DNA of 42,364 bases from Patescibacteria group bacterium (GTDB lineage: Bacteria; Patescibacteriota; UBA1384; 2-12-FULL-50-11): positions 66,780 to 109,143 of the forward strand of contig JALHMV010000001.1 of the NCBI GenBank assembly GCA_022843855.1. The letters run 5' to 3'. The position numbers and the translations under genes were made by a program. The notes below the pieces were generated by a model. The model did no database searches. It was not told where the DNA came from and saw nothing but the letters and a program-made list of their open reading frames with translations. The number at the start of each line of letters is the position of its first letter. Position 1 is the stretch's first letter. Shown here piece by piece: positions 28,267 to 37,143 of this stretch.

Positions 28267-28485
28267 ATGGCTAGTAGTAAGATTGGAAAAAGTCGGAAAG
28301 AGCTTGGCGAAAAACTTCGACGGGTGCGTGAGGACTTAGGTTTGACGCAAGCCGACGTTGCCGAGAAGGCCGACCTTCATGTTAATTACTATGCTCGAAT
28401 CGAGCGTGGCGAAGAGAATCCCTCCTTCGAGAAACTCCAAGGAATTATGAAAGTCTTAAAAATTAAGTCCCTTGATCTACTCTAA
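28267..28485 (+). CDS. XRE-family regulator
   Basis: LRRVREDLGLTQADVAEKADLHVNYYARIERGEENPS. Confidence 0.88.
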   Translation: MASSKIGKSRKELGEKLRRVREDLGLTQADVAEKADLHVNYYARIERGEENPSFEKLQGIMKVLKIKSLDLL

Positions 28486-28579
28486 TCTTCTTCCTCCACC
28501 TCCTTCTTCTCAAAACCCTGTCTAATTTGCTCTAGCCAACCAAGAAGGTGTTCGAAAGAAAGTGCATCAAGGCCACCAA
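28482..28579 (-). pseudogene. Separated 3' exon-like end of the serine recombinase, rejoined only in the circular element
   Basis: Start-less frame GGLDALSFEHLLGWLEQIRQGFEKKEVEEED* in phase with the recombinase across the shared CCACCAA core. Confidence 0.75.
28573..28579. repeat. Candidate attR core, CCACCAA
   Basis: Matches 6376-6382; offset 22,197 bp. Confidence 0.75.
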
Positions 28580-28585
28580 GAAAAG

Positions 28586-28610
28586 ATCACCAGCAATGGT
28601 GGTTTTTTCT
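28586..28610 (+). terminator. Probable original ssrA terminator, displaced by the element
   Basis: atcacca-gcaa-tggtggt followed by tttttct; GNRA loop. Confidence 0.75.
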
Positions 28611-29182
28611 TATAGCCCGAGTTCTTCTGACTTGGCTTTCATCGCGTCAAGGACGATGCCAACAAATTCTTCAATGGGGATATCGAGCTCGGTTTCGCAC
28701 ATCTGAATCTGCTCCCGGTCGATAGCGGCAGCAAATGACTTGGAGCCGAACTTGTTCATCACATTTTCGACTGCGACATCATCCAACTTTTTGCTTGGCA
28801 TTACGAGCGTTGTTGCGACGATGAGGCCGGTTAGCTCGTCACAGCAAAAGAGTGCCCACTCCATTGTGTTTTGGGGCGGGTTGTGACCGTTGTGAAAGTG
28901 ATTGTGGGCGAGAATCGCTTTGTTGATCGTCTCGTCGCCGAGGTCGAGGTCTTCCAGCCACTCAACGACTTTCTTGGCGTGTTCTTCTGGTGCGTCGCGA
29001 GTGACTTCCCAGTCAGCGTCGTGCAGCAAGCCAGCGATGCCCCACGATTCTTCGTCTTCGTGGAAGTAGTTGGCCAGGGCCCGCATCGACGCTTCGACCG
29101 CCAGGCAGTGACGAACTAAGTTATCGTTCTTGACGTTATCGGTCAGAAGTTTGAAGGCCTGTTCACGGGTAACCATGGCCAC
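28610..29182 (-). CDS. HD-domain hydrolase
   Basis: VRHCLAVEASMRALA...GIAGLLHDADWE...AILAHNHFH. Confidence 0.88.
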   Translation of the reverse strand: MAMVTREQAFKLLTDNVKNDNLVRHCLAVEASMRALANYFHEDEESWGIAGLLHDADWEVTRDAPEEHAKKVVEWLEDLDLGDETINKAILAHNHFHNGHNPPQNTMEWALFCCDELTGLIVATTLVMPSKKLDDVAVENVMNKFGSKSFAAAIDREQIQMCETELDIPIEEFVGIVLDAMKAKSEELGL

Positions 29183-29225
29183 AGTCTAGCGTGAAAGTAT
29201 CGGAAATGTATACACTAATTGCACT

Positions 29226-30596
29226 ATGGCCGGCAAAGACATCGTGGAGGAAATCGCCGACGCTCCGGCCATCGCGGTAGAAAAAACGATCGAAACGACT
29301 CAAAAGATTCTCCATGACTTGCCCGGTCAGGGATCGATCAAAAAAGCCAAGCGATTTTGGCGGTCGCTCGGACCTGGTTTAACCACTGGCGCATCTGACG
29401 ACGACCCGTCGGGTATCGCGACGTATTCACAGACTGGCGCGCAGTTTGGCAATCAACTACTCTGGCTCTCAGTCTTTACGTTTCCATTGATGTCGGTGGT
29501 CCAGGAGATGTGTGCTCGAATTGGTCTGGTAACCGGCAAAGGTTTGGCGGCCAATATTCGGACCCACTATTCGCGAAAGGTGCTCTACCTGACGGCAGTT
29601 CTACTACTAGCGGCTAACTCGTTCAATATTGGCGCCAATCTCGGAGCGATGGCTGAGGGAACGCGGCTCTTGCTGCCCGATCTCAAGTTCAGTTTTCTCG
29701 TTGTTCTTTTCGCGGCTGTCTGCCTGCTGCTGCAGATATTTACGCCCTACGAGAAGTACGCTCGCTATCTCAAGTATCTGGCTTTTGTTCTGCTTGCCTA
29801 CATTTTTTCAGCGATCCTGGCCGGTTTGGATTGGGCGGCTGTCGGCCGAGCGACTATTCTTCCAAGTATTACCTGGTCGCAGGAGCAGATTATCTTGATC
29901 TGCGCCATACTCGGAACGACGATCTCGCCGTATCTTTTCTTTTGGCAGACATCTCAAGAAGTCGAGGAGCAAATCGCCATCGGGCGAACGACGTTGGCTG
30001 CACGGCAGGGCGCAACCGACGCGGAAGTGAAAGATATGCGCGTCGATGTCTGGTCCGGCATGCTCCTCTCTAATGTCGTGATGTTCTTCATCATCGCCGC
30101 TTGCGCCGCGGTCCTTTTTCCGCAAGGGATTACCCAGATCGGTTCAGCCGCTGAAGCGGCTGAGGCGTTGCGTCCGTTTGCCGGTGAGGCGACGTTTTTC
30201 CTCTTCGCAATCGGCATTATCGGAACCGGAATGCTAGCCATTCCGGTGTTGGCCGGGTCGGCCTCGTACGCGTTGAGCGAGAGTTTTGGCTGGCGCGCGG
30301 GTTTGGGCAAAACACTCAAGCAAGCGCACGGTTTTTACGGCGTCATTATTATTTCGATGCTTCTCGGGTTGGCTCTCAACTTTGTCGGACTCAACCCAAT
30401 GAAAGCGCTGATCTACTCGGCCGTTCTCAACGGCTTGATCGCGCCGATCGTGCTCGTATTGATCGTCCAGCTGAGCGGCAACCCCAAGTTGATGGGTGGG
30501 CGAGTTAATCGGCCGTTGACGACGGCAATCGGTTGGGGAGTAGTAGCGCTTATGACCGTCGCTGGCGTCTCAACCCTCGTTGCGCTCTTTGTGTAA
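29226..30596 (+). CDS. NRAMP-family divalent metal transporter
   Basis: GPGLTTGASDDDPSGIATYSQTGAQFG, polytopic. Confidence 0.9.
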   Translation: MAGKDIVEEIADAPAIAVEKTIETTQKILHDLPGQGSIKKAKRFWRSLGPGLTTGASDDDPSGIATYSQTGAQFGNQLLWLSVFTFPLMSVVQEMCARIGLVTGKGLAANIRTHYSRKVLYLTAVLLLAANSFNIGANLGAMAEGTRLLLPDLKFSFLVVLFAAVCLLLQIFTPYEKYARYLKYLAFVLLAYIFSAILAGLDWAAVGRATILPSITWSQEQIILICAILGTTISPYLFFWQTSQEVEEQIAIGRTTLAARQGATDAEVKDMRVDVWSGMLLSNVVMFFIIAACAAVLFPQGITQIGSAAEAAEALRPFAGEATFFLFAIGIIGTGMLAIPVLAGSASYALSESFGWRAGLGKTLKQAHGFYGVIIISMLLGLALNFVGLNPMKALIYSAVLNGLIAPIVLVLIVQLSGNPKLMGGRVNRPLTTAIGWGVVALMTVAGVSTLVALFV

Positions 30597-30654
30597 ACCC
30601 TCGTTCGCTGCGTCGATTTTTGCCGGCTAAGCTGGTATGATCCAGCTGTTTTAT

Positions 30655-30727
30655 GCCCCCGTAGCTCAACGGATAGAGCAAGTGCGTTCTAAGCACGTGG
30701 TTGGGAGTTCGATTCTCTCCGGGGGCG
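30655..30727 (+). tRNA. tRNA-Arg(TCT)
   Basis: gccccc/gggggc acceptor, loop gttctaa, T-loop gttcgattc. Confidence 0.92.
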
Positions 30728-30741
30728 CTATTCGAGTTCGA

Positions 30742-30834
30742 TCGAAGGAGAGAACAGCCACTCGGCTGATTCTCTCCCGGGCTACGAAAAAAGTTCAGTC
30801 GAAGGAGAGAACAGCCACTCGGCTGATTCTCTCC
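30742..30834. repeat. Two identical 36-bp hairpin repeats (30742-30777, 30799-30834)
   Basis: tcgaaggagagaacagccactcggctgattctctcc twice, 57-bp period; each folds ggagagaacagcc/ggctgattctctcc. Confidence 0.85.
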
Positions 30835-30930
30835 GGCGCCACCACGTAGGAAAACTCTTTAGTTTCCGCCAGCGCGGCTTCTTGACATCGCTCAACGACT
30901 GGGTGATTCTTGAGAAAGATGAAGGAGGGG

Positions 30931-31917
30931 ATGACTACTCGAAAATTGATAATATACGCGGGAGTAATACTACTCTCGCTGACGACGGTGTTTGCGATTA
31001 TCGCTCAGACTGGAAACTTTCGGGCGCAAGTAGCGCTTGAAGAGCCGTGCGATGAGGTCGCTCAGTCGCTTGACGCCAACGGCGACGGGGCGATCAATCA
31101 AAACGATTGTGGCGGCAACGGCGGTAGCGACAAGCCCGAGATCTGTCTTGATGAGGTCGAGGTTGAACCGCTTGGCAGCGAGTCGGAAGACAACGGCGCC
31201 GGTATCAGCCGGGTACCGAAGGTCTGTCAGGATGTCTGTCGAGTTGACGAAGACTTTCCTCCGGCTCATGACGCAGTGACCGAATCGACCCAGCAAGCTG
31301 CCGTTGCCCGAGCCGACGGCGAAAGTAAGGGTTCGCTCGATGCAGAGCTGCGGCGTTTGGCCAACGACGTTACCAGCGCCTATTACGAGCCCCTGAGACG
31401 TCTATTGCGGGTTATCGACGGGCGGGCGGTGACTCGCCAGGAGGCTCAGCAGGTACTTGACGCTTTCGCCAACGGTCTGAGTACCAATTTTAACGATCCG
31501 ATCAATTACGCCAAGATCCAAACAGGCGTTCTCGATCCGGTGACCTTACTAGCCAAGAGCTTCTACGAAGGCCTGACTCTGCCGAAGAAGGATCAACATT
31601 ATCGAGGCGACCCGCACGATGTGACGAACGGTCGTCAGTGGACGTTGTTGACAGGGCTTCAGCCGGCCTTCAGTGGCTGGCCTTCAAACCTTACCTTTGA
31701 GGGCCTGAAATTTGATGTCCTCAACCTCACGAGCAGCAACGGGTCGTACTCGCTCTGCGTCGGCGGCGGTCTCGGTACGGCCAACGGCAGCTGGAACTTT
31801 ACGATCGACAGCGTCGATCTGCGGGCGAAACTGTTTGGTGATAACTTTGAGCTCACCGCCGGTGTTGATGCTCACGGCCGGGCTCGAGCCGGTCTGTTTG
31901 GGACGTTCCGATTTTAG
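30931..31917 (+). CDS. Secreted hypothetical protein with EF-hand/dockerin-like motif
   Basis: SD aaggagggg before ATG 30931; signal peptide; LDANGDGAINQND. Confidence 0.7.
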   Translation: MTTRKLIIYAGVILLSLTTVFAIIAQTGNFRAQVALEEPCDEVAQSLDANGDGAINQNDCGGNGGSDKPEICLDEVEVEPLGSESEDNGAGISRVPKVCQDVCRVDEDFPPAHDAVTESTQQAAVARADGESKGSLDAELRRLANDVTSAYYEPLRRLLRVIDGRAVTRQEAQQVLDAFANGLSTNFNDPINYAKIQTGVLDPVTLLAKSFYEGLTLPKKDQHYRGDPHDVTNGRQWTLLTGLQPAFSGWPSNLTFEGLKFDVLNLTSSNGSYSLCVGGGLGTANGSWNFTIDSVDLRAKLFGDNFELTAGVDAHGRARAGLFGTFRF

Positions 31918-31939
31918 TCCCGAGGCTAATCGGATAAGG

Positions 31940-31973
31940 AAAGGGGGAGGCGCAGGTTGGCGGCTCCCCCTTT
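31940..31973. terminator. Hairpin terminator between convergent genes
   Basis: aaagggggag ... ctccccctttg. Confidence 0.6.
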
Positions 31974-31985
31974 GGGTCGGTCTGG

Positions 31986-32540
31986 CTAGTGATCAGTGAG
32001 GACTTCGATGTCCATCAAGCGCCAGCCCTTCCCTTCGTTATCGTACATATAGACGAAGAGAATCGTGCAGCGTGTGACGACTGCATCGGTCGCGGTCTTG
32101 AACTCCATCCGCATCGTGACGGGCATAACGGGTGTCGGTCCGTTGTCGCCGGCGGAGAAGAGCACGCCCTGGGGCGGGAGGGCGTATCCCCCGCTCTCGA
32201 TCAGAAGGGCGTTTACACCGAACGCAAATCGATCGCTCCGAATCAGCCCGTGCTCGCGACGAGTTTCTTCGAGTCGACCGAGCGTTCTAACGAGCGCCCT
32301 CGCTTCTGCTCGACTGCTGTCGTTGTACGGCCGAAAGACCTCAACTGCTCGTGTCGGTTCGGTCCGGGCCAGCGCGGTCGCGTTGGTAACGTAAAGGTAC
32401 GGTGGCAACACCACCAGCGCGATAATCAGTCCGGTCATCGTGTTCTCCAGTTGCGTAACGAGCATACGATAGCAGAAAGACTGACCGCTGTCAGCGAGGG
32501 AGAGGTATGAAACGGCTGGCCGCCTCGAGCGGATCACCAT
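31986..32540 (-). CDS. Hypothetical membrane-anchored protein
   Basis: Hydrophobic MTGLIIALVVLPPYLYV; C-terminus TILFVYMYDNEGKGWRLMDIEVL; start uncertain (possibly 32438). Confidence 0.5.
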   Translation of the reverse strand: MVIRSRRPAVSYLSLADSGQSFCYRMLVTQLENTMTGLIIALVVLPPYLYVTNATALARTEPTRAVEVFRPYNDSSRAEARALVRTLGRLEETRREHGLIRSDRFAFGVNALLIESGGYALPPQGVLFSAGDNGPTPVMPVTMRMEFKTATDAVVTRCTILFVYMYDNEGKGWRLMDIEVLTDH

Positions 32541-32598
32541 ATCAGCACCCTGATCGGAGGACTGGAAAGAAAAAGGGACGCCGTTTGGCGTCCATTAT

Positions 32599-33042
32599 CT
32601 AGGGGAGCGAGCAGTCTGAGAGTTTGCTGTGGGTGAGGGACCATTGCTCGTCGCTGCGACGACGGTAGATAAAGAGGAACGTCGCCGTAGCGAAGACTTT
32701 TCCCGATGCCTCGACGAACTGCGCCCGCAGGGTGACGCCTGCAGTATAGGCTCTGAACACGCTCCCGCGATGGCTGGGCTCTGGCCGGTAGCTAACAGCG
32801 ACGAGCTTCATATCACATACATTCGTCAAGCCGTAGCTCTCCGATCGCTTTAGAGCGTCTCTAATCTCTCTGAGAGTGATACCAGCCTGGCGACCGACCC
32901 GGGCATCAAGCGGCCGAAGTAACCACATCGCAGTATCGGGATCACCGGCGAGAGAGGCTATCGCGGCTCGATGGGTTGACCACACTACGTACTGTGGCGA
33001 CGAGCGCTGAAACAAAAAGAGCGTCAAACAGGCGATGACCAT
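32599..33042 (-). CDS. Hypothetical protein, likely distant paralogue of the preceding ORF
   Basis: Hydrophobic N-terminus; C-terminus ATFLFIYRRRSDEQWSLTHSKL. Confidence 0.5.
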   Translation of the reverse strand: MVIACLTLFLFQRSSPQYVVWSTHRAAIASLAGDPDTAMWLLRPLDARVGRQAGITLREIRDALKRSESYGLTNVCDMKLVAVSYRPEPSHRGSVFRAYTAGVTLRAQFVEASGKVFATATFLFIYRRRSDEQWSLTHSKLSDCSLP

Positions 33043-33097
33043 GATATGTACCTCTGACCGGACGGCCTGATTGTACCATAGAGCGCTGCGATTGTTC

Positions 33098-33586
33098 TTA
33101 CGGCCAGCGACTGATCAGCGAACCGATCGAGACGGCTATTCCGATAACGATGGCACCAATGGCCGTAATTTTGAGCGCTCCTTTTAACGGATGGCTGTGG
33201 ATAAAAAACCCTTTCACCAGGCCGACAGCAAAAAGGGCGATCAAGCTGGCGATAATTGACCAGTAGAAAGCGATATTGGTGTCGTCGAGGGCGATATAGG
33301 GCAATAGTGGGATCATACCGATGAGCGCGTAGGAAAAAAACATGACAGCGGCGTCGTTGAGCTGATTCTCTTTCTCGCTCGGGTCAATTTCCTTCTCCGT
33401 ATCCTCAGAGATATACACGCCGGCGGCCATCGAGATCGCTTCGACGATGATGAGGATAACGCCGCTGAGGATGATTTCGCGGGCGGCCAGTCCCGCAAAC
33501 GAGACGCCGGAGAGTAGGCCAACCGTTGACACTAGCCCGTCTTCGGCTCCAAAGACGAAGTTGCGAAAAAAACTTTTTCGTCGCAT
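33098..33586 (-). CDS. VIT1/CCC1-family transporter
   Basis: FVFGAEDGLVSTVGLLSGVS...AISMAAGVYISEDTEKE. Confidence 0.9.
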   Translation of the reverse strand: MRRKSFFRNFVFGAEDGLVSTVGLLSGVSFAGLAAREIILSGVILIIVEAISMAAGVYISEDTEKEIDPSEKENQLNDAAVMFFSYALIGMIPLLPYIALDDTNIAFYWSIIASLIALFAVGLVKGFFIHSHPLKGALKITAIGAIVIGIAVSIGSLISRWP

Positions 33587-33591
33587 ATCAT

Positions 33592-34170
33592 CTATCTTAA
33601 GCGTACCGTGGACAAAAGTAATCCCCGGCCGTTTGGCCGGGGGTCAACAAACTCCTGGGTAACAGACTCGATCAGTACTGCTTTCCCCGAGCGGGTATAT
33701 TCGATCGTCCAGCGGACAGTGCCGTAGCGTCGTCCGTCGTCAAGTTTGGTGAACGTGGCAGTGCCGGGCGCTTTCAGGATGACGAGAACGCTGTCGGTTG
33801 GTGCTCCGTCTGGGCCGATGACCCGTTCCAGTCGAAAATCAGAAGACTGGATCGTCGACCAAACGTTACCGGGACGAGCAGCACGTTGCTCGGTAATGTA
33901 CCAGAACCCTCGTCCGAACTTTTTGATCGCGGCGACGCGAGGGCTCTCGTCTTCGGTCGGTGGGTCGGGACGGATGAAGCGGTCGATGCCATCCTTCTCC
34001 TTGAACGCAGCAGTGATGATCTGCTCGCTCAGTATGATGAGCGGGTCGGGTGTCTCCTGATGGGCTTGCACCGGCCCGATCACGAAGGACATCAGCCACA
34101 CGAAGAGAGTCAATGTGCGGATTTGCATTTTTCCACCGTCTGCGGGAATGCAGGCCAATTTTCCGCTCAA
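33592..34170 (-). CDS. Secreted hypothetical protein
   Basis: Signal-like LFVWLMSFVIGPVQA; no family recognised. Confidence 0.55.
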   Translation of the reverse strand: MSGKLACIPADGGKMQIRTLTLFVWLMSFVIGPVQAHQETPDPLIILSEQIITAAFKEKDGIDRFIRPDPPTEDESPRVAAIKKFGRGFWYITEQRAARPGNVWSTIQSSDFRLERVIGPDGAPTDSVLVILKAPGTATFTKLDDGRRYGTVRWTIEYTRSGKAVLIESVTQEFVDPRPNGRGLLLSTVRLR

Positions 34171-34211
34171 ATCAAAAAAATTTCAAGCGATCCCGTTGCG
34201 TATAGAGATGA

Positions 34212-35177
34212 TTACCGCCAGGGGTAAACGTACCCGCGAATCACGCCGGAGTTGGTCGAGATTGTTCGCCGGCTGACGACGTACGGTCGGACGTAGTTCA
34301 TTTCACTAATGGTAATTGTACCGTTGTCGTTGACGGACTCGACAAAAGCGACGTGGCCGACACGAGCTTCGGTTGTTACAACGGCTGCGCCAGCCGCCGC
34401 TGTTGAACCGGTCTTAAATCCGTGTCTCCGGCCACTGGCCAGGTAATTACCGCCGTTACCCCAGACGAAACTGCGGAAGGCGGGGATTTTATGCTGAACG
34501 TAGCAGGTGCACTGACCGTTATAACCCGTCCCGCAGCTGAGATTACGGAAGACACCAAGCACGTCGACGCTACCGACGGTGCTGGCGATCCGGGGGAGAC
34601 GAGCTGAGGCGGCGGTATTACGCCGCTGTTGGGCGAGGCGCTGGAGTTCGGCCTGACGCGCTCGTTCGCGCTCTTCTTCTTTGAGCTGATTCAGTTCGTT
34701 GAGCCAGGCCAGCGAATTCTCCGAATCTTGTGACGGAATGACAAGGGCCGTCCCCGCTTTGATCTTTTCAATGTCGACGGTTTTAATACCGTTTGCTTCA
34801 ATGATCGTATTGACGTTGGTACTATACCGCTTGGCGATCGAGAGCAAGCTATCCCCGGGCTCAACGATATGAGTAATGGCTAGTTGCGTCTCACCAGTCA
34901 AAACGGTTTGGCCGATAACCTGCGGCTTTCCGACAAAACCGCTGCCGGTGCCGTTCTCAACCATCTCGTCGCTAATTGTGGCCGTCAGTTGTTCTGGGTC
35001 GTACGCTCGCCCTTCCCCAACAGAGAAGGTTAGAAAAATAAGTATAAACGATCCGAAGCCCAGCTGCGTCGAGTAGGCACGAACAAGTTTTCGTATCTTC
35101 TTGATACGGGGCAAACGTAAGAAGGACTGCAGTGCAGCGCTGATCGTTTGAACGCTGGCGGCAAGCCGAGCGATCAA
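34212..35177 (-). CDS. LysM + CHAP-domain cell-wall hydrolase
   Basis: HIVEPGDSLLSIAKRYSTNVNTIIEANGI (LysM); GQCTCYV...GHVAFVESVNDNGTITISEMNY (CHAP). Confidence 0.9.
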   Translation of the reverse strand: MIARLAASVQTISAALQSFLRLPRIKKIRKLVRAYSTQLGFGSFILIFLTFSVGEGRAYDPEQLTATISDEMVENGTGSGFVGKPQVIGQTVLTGETQLAITHIVEPGDSLLSIAKRYSTNVNTIIEANGIKTVDIEKIKAGTALVIPSQDSENSLAWLNELNQLKEEERERARQAELQRLAQQRRNTAASARLPRIASTVGSVDVLGVFRNLSCGTGYNGQCTCYVQHKIPAFRSFVWGNGGNYLASGRRHGFKTGSTAAAGAAVVTTEARVGHVAFVESVNDNGTITISEMNYVRPYVVSRRTISTNSGVIRGYVYPWR

Positions 35178-35323
35178 CGGACGGGCATAACGGGCGAGGA
35201 TTTGGGTTTTATGTTGAAGAAATCGAACGGTATCTTGTAGGATACTAATCTGCCTCCTTACTTGAGACGAAAGCTAGTGTATCGCAGCCGTGATGCTTGT
35301 CAAGTGTGTGATGGTCGAACAAT

Positions 35324-35713
35324 TCAGCTTTTCGAGAGGAAGTCGATATATACGCCGATCAGTAATGCGATGATGGACGAAGCAAAAATCACGACCGAGT
35401 TCCATTTCTCTTTACTCGAACGAAGGGTGTGAAAGATATACTCCATACTCGCTTTGTCGAGTTCGCTCAGGCCATCAGCTCGGTTGATCTTAGCCTCCAG
35501 GTTATTTTCAGTGATTAGTCTGCTCCGGCGCTCGGAAGTAGCGTATCGGTGGGCAAAGTAGACGACAAAGCCAATCGTCCCAAAATACCAGAGGATCTTA
35601 ATAACGATTGTGTCATCGATGACGCCGATTGCTCGATAGGCGAGCGTTGCCAGTACGCCGATCAAGAAATAGAGATTACGAATCAGTGACGAGTGAGTGC
35701 GAGGAACCTCCAT
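35324..35713 (-). CDS. Small membrane hypothetical protein
   Basis: Three hydrophobic segments; no family recognised. Confidence 0.5.
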   Translation of the reverse strand: MEVPRTHSSLIRNLYFLIGVLATLAYRAIGVIDDTIVIKILWYFGTIGFVVYFAHRYATSERRSRLITENNLEAKINRADGLSELDKASMEYIFHTLRSSKEKWNSVVIFASSIIALLIGVYIDFLSKS

Positions 35714-35897
35714 ACCACCAGCGTATCAGAACTCTTGTCAGGAGTGGATCTTTCCGATGGAATCTGGTACGATTGGATCACTTTATGCGCTCGTATGCGC
35801 TAAAGCCACAAACAAACTTTCGGATTGTGGCCCCACTCGTTCGTCAGGCGGCACTACTGTTCGGGAGTTCCAAACAGTAGAAAGGCTGTTATTCAAT

Positions 35898-37079
35898 ATG
35901 TATAGCAATGTTCGTAGTCGTGCCCGTGGATTCGGGCGTCGCCGTGGTTTTGGCGGCAGCTCGTCAAAACGTAGTTCCGTAACCCCAACCGACAAATATA
36001 TTAACAAGAGCGCCGACTTGCCGGTTGAAGCGCCGTATCAATCAACGCACACGTTTCGTGATTTTTCACTCAACACGCACATTGTCGAGCGGGTTGTGGC
36101 GCGCGGATATATTCATCCAACACCAATCCAGGATCAAGCTATTCCGCACGTGTTGGCGGGCAAAGACGTAATCGGTCTGGCTGATACCGGTACGGGCAAG
36201 ACAGCAGCATTTCTCTTGCCGTTATTGCACAAGATGTTACGCGACCCTGCACAGAAAGCGCTTATTATTGTGCCGACTCGGGAATTGGCGGTTCAGATCG
36301 GTGACGAACTCAAGGCGTTTTCGGCCGGTCTCAATATCCAGAGTGCGATTTGTATCGGTGGAAGTGGGTACGGCTCACAGATTCAGGCGCTCCGCCGCCG
36401 GCCGCAAATCATTATCGGCACGCCTGGTCGTCTTTGTGATCACCTTGGTCAGCGGACGTTGTCTTTGCGCGACGTTCAAAATTTAGTGATTGACGAAGCT
36501 GACCGACTGGTTGATATGGGCTTCATTAAAGATCTCCGTCGTTTAGTCAGCGAGCTTCAGCCGGATCGACAGACGCTCTTTTTCTCGGCAACGATGCCAA
36601 GTGAAGTCCAAGGCTTAGTTAATTCGTTTCTCAAAGAACCGGTTACTGTCGCGGTCAAAAAACGTGAGACATCGGTCAACGTCGACCAAGATATCATCCG
36701 ATATACCGATTCGTTTCACCGTATGACGCTCCTGCACGAGCTGCTCATCAAGCCGGAGTTTACAAAGGTGCTGATTTTTGGTCGCACCAAACACGGCGTT
36801 GAAAAGTTGCATCGGAATTTGGCTGAGCGTGGTTTTACATCGGTCTCAATCCACGGCAACAAATCGCAAACCCAGCGACAGCAGGCGCTCAATGATTTCA
36901 AATCCGACCGAGCGCAAATCATGGTCGCAACTGACGTCGCTGCTCGTGGTCTCGATATTCCTAATGTGACACACGTTATTAATTTTGAAGCGCCAGAGAA
37001 TTATGCAGACTATGTGCACCGCATCGGCCGAACTGGTCGAGCAAATAATAAAGGTACGGCCCTAACATTCGTTTCCTAA
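35898..37079 (+). CDS. DEAD-box RNA helicase
   Basis: DTGTGKTAAFLLP, VIDEADRL (DEAD), FFSATMPSE, HRIGRTGRA; start MYSNVRSRARGFGRRRG preferred over 35697. Confidence 0.93.
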   Translation: MYSNVRSRARGFGRRRGFGGSSSKRSSVTPTDKYINKSADLPVEAPYQSTHTFRDFSLNTHIVERVVARGYIHPTPIQDQAIPHVLAGKDVIGLADTGTGKTAAFLLPLLHKMLRDPAQKALIIVPTRELAVQIGDELKAFSAGLNIQSAICIGGSGYGSQIQALRRRPQIIIGTPGRLCDHLGQRTLSLRDVQNLVIDEADRLVDMGFIKDLRRLVSELQPDRQTLFFSATMPSEVQGLVNSFLKEPVTVAVKKRETSVNVDQDIIRYTDSFHRMTLLHELLIKPEFTKVLIFGRTKHGVEKLHRNLAERGFTSVSIHGNKSQTQRQQALNDFKSDRAQIMVATDVAARGLDIPNVTHVINFEAPENYADYVHRIGRTGRANNKGTALTFVS

Positions 37080-37080
37080 G

Positions 37081-37143
37081 ATGAATATCCGTAACGTCGC
37101 GATCATTTTGAGCACGAAGAGCGAGAAAGTGAGCAGCACATAA
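37081..37143 (+). CDS. 20-aa ORF repeating the TypA N-terminus
   Basis: [20 protein letters not shown]; begins 1 nt after helicase stop, stop overlaps typA ATG as TAATG. Confidence 0.55.
   Translation: MNIRNVAIILSTKSEKVSST

Larger units (their letters stand above)
6376..28572. mobile_element. Integrated conjugative-type element (22,197 bp) in ssrA
   Basis: Serine recombinase at left end, T4SS genes, RM cargo; CCACCAA at both ends (6376-6382, 28573-28579); right end is followed by a terminator correctly placed for uninterrupted ssrA. Confidence 0.85.

Noticed and set aside
29808-30319. Overlapping minus-strand ORFs within the NRAMP gene
   Set aside because: Shadow ORFs of a clear conserved gene.
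30637-30849. 70-aa plus-strand ORF with repeated SKERTATRLILS
   Set aside because: Runs through tRNA-Arg and the duplicated hairpins; peptide repeat is a by-product of the DNA repeat.
33623-33642. ccccggcc-gttt-ggccgggg hairpin as terminator
   Set aside because: Falls within the 3' coding end of the 33592-34170 ORF with no T-run; kept only as a note.
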